DNA of 64,000 nucleotides, taken from NCBI GenBank assembly GCA_030549495.1, contig JAUIRK010000879.1, positions 62,001 through 126,000 of the forward strand, written 5' to 3'. This stretch comes from Nectonema munidae (lineage: Eukaryota > Nematomorpha > Nectonematoida > Nectonematidae). The notes under the pieces are model-generated. The model was not told the origin of the DNA. It was given only the letters and a program-made list of their open reading frames with translations, and searched no databases. Each line of letters starts with the position of its first letter. Position 1 is the stretch's first letter. The translations under genes and the position numbers were made by a program. Below are positions 41,501 through 53,500 of this stretch, piece after piece.

Positions 41501-44500
41501 ACATAGAGAAAAATATTTTCATTAATTAAATTAATTAGTGTTATAAAAAAATTTCTTTTAATTACAAACCCCTTTGTTTTGAATATATAGTAATTAGTGA
41601 CGAAAGATCCATGTTTCGCCTGTTGAAGGCTGGATCATCAGTTACGCTGTGTACACTCGACCCCAAAGTCGAAGAGATGACAGCACGGATAGATTGCAAG
41701 CACACTACCAGAACAACCATAACCATGTGTGTTTCGCCCTTTTATTGATATATAACTAGCAAGGTATACACATTAGGCTTGTATTAATCGCAATGTATAT
41801 ATAGCCTAGGAGTAGTGGTGATTTTCATTTTAAATAGTTTGAAATATTCTGAAAAAATTGCGCTAATTTATCTATCCAACAAAATTTGAATTTTTTAAAT
41901 ATTTTATAGTGATTTTAGAATAAACTAATTAGATTTTTTAAAAATTTGAATTTAGTATTTATTTTTAATTTTAATGTGTAATTTTTTTGTAAATCAATAT
42001 TTTTTTTTCATGAACATTGAAACAGAAAACAACAAAAAATTATAATTTTTTTTATTGAAATAAGATAAAGTTGTGTTTTAAATCAAAAATGATTGTTTGC
42101 GGAAGATTTAGATCATTTCACAATAGCGTATTAGAGACCAACAATAGCAAGCAAGCAATGATGAAGAAAGTTTACCTATATATCTTTCTTCCCTATTTTT
42201 TTTTATCTGTTGATGAAATTGTACTCTGTGTTTGTAAGAAAACTTTATTTGTTTTTATGGAAAAAAATCTAAATGAGAATCGAGAATCTTTTTTCTAATT
42301 CTATAAAATTTTTAAACTTTATGCTTTAGTAAAAAACGATTATTAACAAGATATTTGAAAGCACTCCAAGCTACTTTTTGAATTTAAAATGGTTTGAAAG
42401 GTTTCATCTTTCAATACTCGGCTTTATTTGTGGACCAACAAATATGCCTTCTGTAACTATAGCAGAGCTCAATTCAGGATTTTTTGAAGTTAATGGCGTG
42501 ACCATCAATCATTAATAGCTTCAGAAGTCCTAATTAAATGTGAAGTGGAGGAGACAAAGTAATTTTATTTGATGGAAGAATTGGCGAATTCAAAACATTA
42601 TTTACTCCCATCATACATCCATTACGTTTTGGCCAAGTTTTAATTTTTCCAAAACAAGTCCCAAAAAACAGCAAAACTCTGCACAACCAGTTTGTAAACG
42701 AATTAAAATGGCAACAACTTTGAGATCTGCACACATATCACGCACTGCTACTTTTTGTACTGAAGAGCGTGCAAATAGTTTCTTTCATTTCTGTGACAGG
42801 AGCGGATCGTAATTGATTTCCCATGTGTAGTAATACACCTTTTACAGTGTACTTTGATGCATCAATAAAAAGGAGGCATTGTGAAGGTACGTCGTTCAAT
42901 TCAAAATAATGAAATAAGCTGTCAATATCATTACAAAAAGTAAAGTCAATTTCCGTTACAAAGAGAAACTTTGAGAACTTTTTTTTTATTATAATAAAAT
43001 GATACCTCAATGTTTTTTCAAAGTAAATTTTTTCTTTTAATTTTAAGGCTAAAATTTCACTTTGTTCTTTATTTAGATTAAGATCTCGTATTAAATCGCT
43101 CAAAGCATTCTGTGTAAAAGGTTGTGTTTTTCCATTGAATTCAGTTCAAAATCTGTTTGTTGTATTATTTTGTTCTACGTCATTCGATTCACTATCCACA
43201 TTTTCAAGAGATGTTGTTTTTGAGGTACTGGAATTGAACTTGAATGTAAGTGGACGAAAATCTCACTTTAAATCAGGATATTGTATTTTTCTTGTTCTAA
43301 TTAAAGTTAGAGTAATATCAGTACAACAAAAATAACAATCATCGATGTGAATTTTCGATTCTCTCCAAATCATTGGAATAGCAAATAGCTTTGTGTTGCC
43401 AGTTTTTTTACATTCCCTCAACCTAGACTAATACTGATTTCATAGATGTGGTACCCAATTTGCAGAATCTATTTTTGCATCAAAGCAAGCTGTATAAAGA
43501 GTTTTGATGTGTTTATTCATTGTGCATCGATTTTTTTTTCAACATACACTTGTTAAATATAACTTAAATGATAAAAACCTTAAAATTTTTTTTATATTTT
43601 TAAAATCCTTATAAAATTTTGATAAAAAAACATTTAATAAAAACTTTGTAAAAAATTTTTTGTTTTGAGAGTGGTGTTATTTTAAAAAAAATAGCAAATC
43701 CTATTTTATAAGAAAATTTAAAAAAAGATTGATAGATGATTGATGAGTTTGAAATCTTTTAATTTAAAAAATGAAAAACAAAAAAATAATTTGAGTAGAA
43801 GTGATGTTAATTTTACCGAATTTAAAGGAATTTCATGATCAACCATGCATCGTAAGCAGTATATGATCGCAGAGTGAGTTATTGCTTTGGGTGCGTTTAT
43901 ATTTGAGAGAACTTGACAACTTGTTCCACTGAAATCAAATGTTGCATGGCCCTTAAGAGATAAAATAGAATCCAATTATTATTAGAAAGAAGGATTTAAA
44001 GAAATGGAATTAGAACGGCGATAATACCCATGTGGTATAAATTGATTCTTTAATATTTCCGAACTTTGTACAACCTTACTGTTCAAGGTGAACTTTTATT
44101 GTTTTTTCAATTGATTTTTGCATGAATTTTTAAGAGACAACAATTATCATAAGATTATTGTCCAAATATGTTCTTAAAAGTAGTCAACACTCATCAGTCC
44201 AGGGCGAGTAAAAGTCATTAAAGTCAACTTTTATTTCCGTTTAGCAAAAACTCTTTAAAGAAGATCTTGTACTTATTTAGTCTAAAAAATTGTGAACTAA
44301 TTTCAAATTTTTAAGTCAATCAAAGTCAATTTTTCGAGACTTTTTGATTCAATGTGTCTAAAATTGTTATAAGTGATACATACAAGATTTCTTTATATCA
44401 ACACTTCCATAATAGTTGGGCTTTTTTCATCTAATAAAAGGTTTTACTGTAAAGTTTGCCTGACTGAGGTTAAACATGAAGAAGTTTTTTGTAAGACAAT

Positions 44501-47500
44501 TTTTTTTTGTTGACAAACGCGGTTACATACGATATATCCGCTCCAGAAATTATGGAATTTTATTCCCAAACTTTTTTATCATTAGATGTTTTTCACATCT
44601 TTTACACAAGTTTACCTTAAAAGTTAAGCTATCCTGCAAAATTGTAGATTACCGGCATTAAATCATTCAAAATTAGTAATAGAAAAAAACGTTCTTTTCA
44701 AACCTATCGGCAACACTTCAGTTTCAATTGTAACGAAATTGACAAATTGGTTGCAAGCAGCAAAATATTTTCATTAAAACAATAAAATCATGAATATTGA
44801 AAACTCAAATCTCTCGCCGTACTTATCCTAAATTACAAAATTATGAAATTTTAACTTTAGAAATAGAAAGATCTTTTTCTAAACTGAAAAAACTGCCAGA
44901 AAATGATCGAATTTTAAATCAGAAAATGTCATTAATTATATGTTGTTGTATTACAAAGTCATGGATTCTTTGAAATAATTTTCAATACTTTCTCTAAAGT
45001 GTTCATAGTTGTTCAATTCAATGAAACTTTAAAAAGTCAATAAAGTAAATTTTTTCTCTGAGTAAAAGTCAATTTTTTCCAATTTTTCCTCGCCCTACTC
45101 ATCACCAAGTATGACAAGAAATAAAATCATCGCAAAATAGTATCAGAAATCAAAAACGATTTCTTTTTGCGATAGGAAGCATACCTATTACATATATATA
45201 TATATACTTTTTGGCATTCGGAAGCATACCTATTACATATTAATAGTATTTAAAAACTCCGAATCATACCGATTATATATTATATAGTATTTAAAAACTC
45301 TGAATCATAGCGATTACATATTATATAGTATTTAAAAACTCCGAATCATACCGATATTATATAGTATTTAAAAACTCCGAATCATACCGATATTATATAG
45401 TATTTAAAAACTCCAAATCATAGCGATATTATATAGTATTTAAAAACTCCGAATCATACCGATATTATATAGTATTTAAAAACTCCGAATCATACCGATA
45501 TTATATAGTATTTAAAAACTCCAAATCATAGCGATTACATATTATATAGTATTTAAAAACTCCAAATCATACCGATTATATATTATATAGTATTTAAAAA
45601 CTCTGAATCATAGCGATTACATATTATATAGTATTTAAAAACTCCGAATCATACCGATATTATATAGTATTTAAAAACTCCGAATCATAGCGATTACATA
45701 TTATATAGTATTTAAAAACTCCGAATCATACCGATATATAGTATTTAAAAACTCCTAATCATAGCGATTACATATATATAGTATTTAAAAACTCAGAATC
45801 ATACCGATATTATATAGTATTTAAAAACTCCGAATCATAGCGATTACATATTATATAGTATTTAAAAACTCCGAATCATACCGATATTATATAGTATTTA
45901 AAAATTCCGAATCATAGCGATTACATATTATATAGTATTTAAAAACTCCGAATCATACCGATTATATATTATATAGTATTTAAAAACTCCGAATCATAGC
46001 GATTACATATTATATAGTATTTAAAAACTCCGAATCATACCGATATTATATAGTATTTAAAAACTCCGAATCATACCGATATTATATAGTATTTAAAAAC
46101 TCCGAATCATAGCGATTACATATTATATAGTATTTAAAAACTCCGAATCATACCGATTATATATTATATAGTATTTAAAAACTCCGAATCATAGCGATTA
46201 CATATTATATAGTATTTAAAAACTCCGAATCATACCGATATTATATAGTATTTAAAAACTCCGAATCATAGCGATTACATATTATATAGTATTTAAAAAC
46301 TCCGAATCATACCGATTATATATTATATAGTATTTAAAAACTCCGAATCATAGCGATTACATATTATATAGTATTTAAAAACTCCGAAACATACTGATTT
46401 GTGATCAACAGCTATATGCAGCTTAAGGACGGAGCCATCATCCATTTTTTCTTCAGCTTCACTTGACATGATGCTGTCCGAGTCATTGAGATTCGTGCAA
46501 TGAATCGTATTCATGTGTTGTTTAAGAATGTCGCAAACGGCTTCTTTAGCTTTTTCCTGAATAAACTTCATGTATCTGAGAACGACATCCACACCATACT
46601 CTTTCAACAACTCTCGAATAAGACTCATCCCCTTAAAATGATGATGATAATAATAATAATAATAATAATACAAAATATCCAAAAATGTGAGACGTGAGTC
46701 TCATTTTGGGGAAAGCTAATTCAAAGAAAAATTTAAAACCTTTTTTTAAAAAATAGAGAAAATTTATTAACGTGACTTACATTTTACAAATTTCTTTCCT
46801 GATTTCGGCAAAGGATTGCCTTTTTAAAGGTAAAGGTACCGTGGGGTGTTTTCAACCGAGAAGGCACAATTGCGCCGCTTGTATCGAACTATGAAGAAAG
46901 TAGGCTTGATGCGGGATCGAAGCCAAGACCTTGTGTTATCGAATCCAGCATCTAACCAACCTTACTCACGCCCCTTTCTTCTTTTTAAGAAGAGAAAAAA
47001 CATCTACGCGTTTTTTGAAGATAATAAAAAAAATCAATAACAGTCTAGATTCTAGAATGTAATTGCGTTAAAAATTTTGCAATTTTGAAACAAAAGCGCA
47101 TGCAATTTGCTGAAATGTCTTCAAAACAAAGATTCAAATAACAACAAAAAAACGAAAACTATTTTTTCAAATATAAATTGAGACAGATTACAGTAGACAC
47201 TATAGAATACTTTTTCTAGCCTTTGTTGTCTAATAACCGTATTAAGCTCTTGTTTGGTAAATATGAATGCTTGCCAATATCATTGGAAAACATTAAACTT
47301 TTTTCTTATCTAAAAATAGTAAAGTGTTTGGTAATTTTGATCAACATTTGGGTTAAAATTTTGGAGTATGGGAGTTTTTTTGGAAATTATATACAAAAAT
47401 TTTGAAGGAAAATGTAATTTGTGATATAGAAGTAAATTTTTTCCTTGTTAGACCAAATCAGCCTCTATTTCTACGACTTGGTTCAAATATAGACGTCCTT

Positions 47501-50500
47501 TAGTCGGTTTAACCCATTTAGTACCAATGATTCAAAAGAAAACACGAATGACTTCACTAATGCCTATTTAAACAAGAATTCGTCAGCGTTGTTTCCTTTG
47601 GGAACATTGGTGCTTCTAAATGGGTTAAACTTTCTTCCTAACAAATTAACTAAACGAATAATATTATATTGTACTAGTTAAACGTATATAAGAATGATGA
47701 GACGAGAATGCGCCCACAGCAAAAAAGTAGTTTGACTAATTTGAAGAATGAATTACTTGATTTCTTTATGGTAAGCTAGATGTGTTTATACTAGTTATCC
47801 ATGACATTATTCACTAGAGTTGGAAAATGAAAGATATTTTGGTTGATTTTTTGTTAGCGTAATAACGATGGCAAACTAATTTTTTTTTAAAATGAATGAA
47901 AATGATAACGTCAAGGTATTTATATTTTAACGACCGTTTTCAAGGAATCGCCTATCACAAGGTGAAATACAGTATCTTATAGTGATATTAATCAATATGA
48001 TGAAATATGTTACGTATACCTTTAACGTTGAAAGCAATATTTCTGAATTCTTACTTCAATAAACGTCAAAAGGTGTTAGGTAAGGAGATTTTATTAAAGT
48101 TAGCTAACATTTCCAAATCGAAGATCATTACGCGTTTAAAAACAAAATGGGCGAAAATTGATTTGTAATGGCAACCAAAGTTCAAATAAATGCATAAATC
48201 TTCAAGATAAATCCTTGTTTCTTGTAAAAATCAAATAAAACTTTTACTCTTTGGCAAGCAGCTATCTGAGCTTTCAAATCAACTAGATTGTCAATCAAGC
48301 GTCTTGAGCCTGGATGATTGGATGATGGATTTTTCAGCGCCTCAACTAACTCTATTGAAAAAAGATATTCACAAAAATTGTAGCAAGATTTCCTATAGAT
48401 TCAAAAAACTATTAAAAAATTTAGAAAAAGGAAAAGGTATTATTTTGCTATTCTAATGCTTCAATAAAATATAGCACTTTTTTGAAGTTAGGGGCACTAC
48501 GAAAAGAAAGGATTCAAAAAAAAGCCCACGCAATTTTTGATCCTTCACTCTTTTTTACTTCTGATCTACGTCAACTCCCACCCTTAAAAAAAGCTCTTCT
48601 GTGTTTTTTGGTACTACAAAAAGAACATCTTTTAACTAATACTTTATTACCTTTTAGAATCCTCATGGAAACCTAAATGAAAACTGCTCAAATTCCACAT
48701 ACTTGCGATTCATCAACAAATTGTATTTAGTTTTTTCCTTTTTTACCAAAAAAAACACATAAGTGAAAAAAAGAAAAAAACTAAAAGACTTTCTATAGAC
48801 TTTTTTTTCATATCAAGTCTTTTATGAAAAGTACGATAGCATGCCATTATATCACATATATTTTTTTGCAATAAATGCAACTCTTGGATGTTCAAAATAT
48901 ATTTCGTATTCTTTTTCAGGATGAAATTTTTTTGCAAGATATCAAAGATCATTCTTTCTATATATCAACATTTTCAAGAAGAGTGTTACAGGGCTTTAAA
49001 AATTTTTTTGAAAGCACATAAATCTGTTACATTCATTATTACTTCATAACATTTCTATTTCATCTTTTTAAAACAACACTTTAGTACATTTTATTTTATG
49101 GGAAGTTTCAGGGGGAAGACCAAAGTTCCACAAAGGTACCTTTTAAATCATCTTTCCCAATGTTTGAAAGACGAGAGAATCTCCTTTCCATATAATTTCT
49201 TTCCTTTTCTTGTTGCTTCTTTCTAAATGATACCAATCAAGATTTTTCTTTCCTTTTATGATTGATTATACAATTATGATCTCGTTTTTTATGTCAATCA
49301 TCTCAAAAGGTAGTTCAAGTTTTTTGCCTAAGTTTCAAAAAAATATCTGAATAAAGATTCGAAATTTTTCATTTAGGGCAATTTTTTCTAATGGTTGTTT
49401 TAAACATACGCATAACTGTGAATCGAGAATTATTTTTCTATGCATTGATATTAGAAAATATGGAAATTTAATGATAATAATATAAAGATGTCAAAATCTT
49501 ACTACAGTGAGGAACAGTTATAACGCGGTAACCGGGGTCCATAATAACTACTAGCGTTATAATTTTCCAATACAAGTTAAATAATATTTACGTAGACGGA
49601 GATCATCTGTCTTGATTTGAAAAACTGGCTCATCAGCTTCAGTCTTTTCCCAATTTTCTATCATCACACTCAACGACACATATGTAAAAAATTATATATG
49701 TAAAAAATCTATTTAGTAAAAAAGTAGCTTTAATTTGGATTTCAAAGTAGAATTTTGAAGCTGAGTATGTCATATACGCCTGTAAAAATGGGAGCCAAGA
49801 CATAACCGCGTTATAAGCGATAACGCGCTATAATGATCCGCGTTATAACAGTTCTTTACTGTATTTGTAGGATGCTGAAATATAAGAAGTTCTTCTTCTT
49901 TATTTGAGAAATAATGTCTTGGAAATTTCAGAGCCGTCATTGAAATTAACTATAATATATCAATTTATCAAAAATATTACTTGTAAGACATTTTTATTTT
50001 TTGACAAAAAAAATTTTTTTTTTAAAGTTAGATTAGATTGATCAGAGAAATAAAATTTTTAAGTGGAAGTAACAATTTTCTGATATAATCGACGATCACT
50101 AAATCAGAATGCCTGAGATTCAGCCTTTCTGAACTATTGATTCTTATTTTAATAAAAAAAATACACTTTGCTTACTCGATTTCCCTCACTTTAAACCTGT
50201 CTCCAACTAAAATTCAATGTAAGATGTCAGTTTAATACTAAAAGTGCAACAAAAAATTATTGCACATTAGAATTTGTAAGTTAATTTTCAGATATATTGA
50301 TTTGATTCTATTGTGCGTAGACAATTTTTGAACATTTTTTTTAAATTTATTGTTTTAGGTGCTTTGGTCTTTCTCTAATTACTTTTTCTTGCAAGATATA
50401 AATAATCATTAGTTCCCCTTCATTTATGAAACTTTTATTTTCTAAACCTTGAAGAAGCTTAGTTGTTAATTGAATCAATCAATCATTCAATAATTTTACT

Positions 50501-53500
50501 AAATTAAAGATTGCCAGAATAATCAAAGTGCCTCAACAAATGAGAGAAGCAACAAATTTCTACTTTAACTTTTCTAATAAGAAAAGCTCATTTTTTGTAT
50601 TATTAACGAAGGTAGGAATTGGTGATTTCCAGTTTAGAGGTAGTCAACTGTATTTATATTTCAACAATTCTATATAAGAGTATACTTTCTCTATCTCAAT
50701 TTTATCATGAAAATGTGAAATGTGCATAAACTTCGATGATTCGACAGTTTAACATATGTAACTTGAATGCATGATGATTGATTAGTATTCGATAAATTTA
50801 AAAATAAAAGTCGCAAAAACCTTTTTCTTTAAAGTTTCCATCCTCAACGATCTTGAAAGATTTGAATTGAACGCCTTCTTCACTTAATTTAGTCGAGGCA
50901 GGAGGCATTGAGCCAGGACTTATGCCGCCAATGTCCGAGTGATGTCCTCTTGCAGCCACGTAAAAGACAGGCCTGTCGTAGCCTTCCACGAATATCTTAA
51001 AAACACCACACAGAGTTTATTACGATAAAAAGTGTGCACTCAGTTTGGAGGATGCGGGAATGTATGCCCTCCTTACGCGCAAAGGAAGAAAATGCCGAGG
51101 GGAAAGAAGATAAACATGTAATAAATGTGAATAAGCAAAAACAAAGCAAAGATAAAATCTAGATTATTCATTAAAGAACACTTCTTTTTTTAAGTTTGAT
51201 AAGTCGAAATAATTCAAGTTTTTAATTTTTATATACTTTTTTGAAAAGTCCATTTTTAATATAGGTTATGTTTGCCTAGTTTTTATAACGAATTAAAAAC
51301 AGCGAATGAGATGTCTAATTTAAATTTATGGACATATTATTATGTAGTGAATACATATACTATTACAAGCACGTCATAGAAGAAATTTAGGGGAACGAGA
51401 GGGGGGCAGAAATTAATCTTTAATTAATTCTGTATTTTATTCATGAACGAATTTGAAAATAACCCCCTAGTATAAATATCTAAATCCACAACTGTATGTC
51501 CTATGCATTCAGTTTGTTGAATATGAACTTTGACTTTATGAACTCTTAAAAAGTTTCAATATAATCACTTGAATTTTGTATATAAATCCTTTTGGTGTGA
51601 TGAGTTTTCAAAATTTATCATGTATTGTAAACACACGAATATGTATGCACAATCATCAAATCAATAAAAACTCTTCACAACACTTCTTAGGTATCTGATG
51701 ACACATTTTCATCTTTTATGTAATTCAAGTAGCATCGAATAATTTCATTGGTGCAAAGTTATCCAATAAACTAAGAGTACGAGACATACACGTATTCTGC
51801 AACATTACCGCGCCCGGCCTCATAGTCTTTTCTTTGTTTTTCTATTTGCCAGAGTTAAAGCTAAAATTGAAAAATATTAGAAGTTATACCAAAATTACGG
51901 TGACAGCTAATTTGTTTCGCGGATATAAAAAGAAAAGTTGGAATTTATTATAATAATAATAATATAAAAATAGAATTATAAAGCATATTGACGAATGTGT
52001 GAAAATTTATGAAGAAAATACAAATTTGAGAGCACACTTTGTTGAATATAAATCCAAGCTGATCCAAATGAAAACTAAGTTTTTCATTTTCTCTACATAA
52101 CTCTAACTTTGAAAAAGGCAGCTTTGCCGAAAACGTTAGTTCATACGGTGTCCTCTCACATTTGTATTTTCTTTATAATGATTTATTAATGATTTTAGAA
52201 AATATTTTACTTAGTAAAGTTAATTAATTAGTTTAATTAAAACAAAGCTTCTAAGTGAAATTATTTGGAATAAAATGTCCAAGGACGCAAATATATCGTG
52301 AGTCAAATCACCTAGAGCTCAAATATACATCTATATAGAGACATAATTTAATAATATCTTAGGAAGACCATTTTTACACAAATTTTTGTCTAATAAAATT
52401 TGCCAAGTGAAATGACCATATGGCAAGTCGCTAGAAGCTATATCATTCTTCTATTTTCTTGCTGGATTCCATCTTGATTTCTCTGCTTCCACCCAGAGAA
52501 GAAGATACTCATACGGTTACATCATGTGTCCTATCAAGGAGTGGGAAAAGTTCATTCATGTACAAAAAAATTTCATGGGGTCTTCGCCTTTTCTCGATAC
52601 CTTCTGGAGATCTCTAACACTACACAGTTTATTTTTACTTTTTTCTTACTGTTTTGTGTGTTTTTCGTAGGGGGCTATTGAGAAATGAGCATTACTTTTA
52701 ATTTCTTTTTGCTTTTATGACTTTGTAACAATGTTTTTTTACAAAAAATAATTTTTCCTCTAAAAAAAATCAAAACTTCTATGGATTAAGAAAGAAAAAA
52801 TTGAAAAATAACGGAAATAAAAGATAATTTGTAATTTTAGAAGTTGCAGTCACATATTTTACTTTAGACTACGCCTCACATTCTTATACTAGATTTTATG
52901 AGATTCGGACTGCATTCAATTCCGACTCCTGCTCACATTCTGCAACCATGGATCGATAGAGTACGGTTTAATTTTAAAGCGCGAACATAATTTGTACTTA
53001 CCGGTGAAATAACTGTCAGATCGGGAAGATGTGTTCCTCCAGCAGTTGGATGATTGCTCAAAAAAAAGTCTCCACAACGCAAATTCTTTCCTAAAGATTT
53101 AATCTAGAACAAAAAAGCAAAGTGTCAAAACCGGAAGAAAGAAAAGTGCGACTAGTTAAATGCATCTCTGAAAGAATTGTAACCGTTATGCGTAAATTTA
53201 GTTAGATTAAGGCAAAGAAGGCACAATTGCGCCAATCGAACTATGAAGAAAGGAGGCTTGATGCGGGATCGAAGCCAAGGCCTTGAGTTATAGAAGCCCA
53301 GTCAGTTTATAACCAACCTTACTAACGCCTCCTCTTTAGGGGATAGATATAAAAGATTGGAACTTTTATTCAATACACGTAAAAGAATTTACATGCTTTG
53401 TGAAGCTAATTTGCAATGTAACATTAAAGGAATTTAATAGGTATGGAATAAAAATAGAAATAAAAGAAAAGAAAGAATTATCCAAATGCAGGCCTATAGC

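Noticed and set aside
41613-41641. calling a confirmed self-cleaving ribozyme
   Set aside because: Only the core boxes are present; no cleavage triplet with matching stems could be identified by eye.
42071-42298. 75-codon open frame as a small gene
   Set aside because: Low complexity, no motif, no splice or poly(A) context.
45190-46394. CRISPR-like array
   Set aside because: There are no unique spacers; the units are contiguous variants of one 36-41 bp sequence in a eukaryotic intron.
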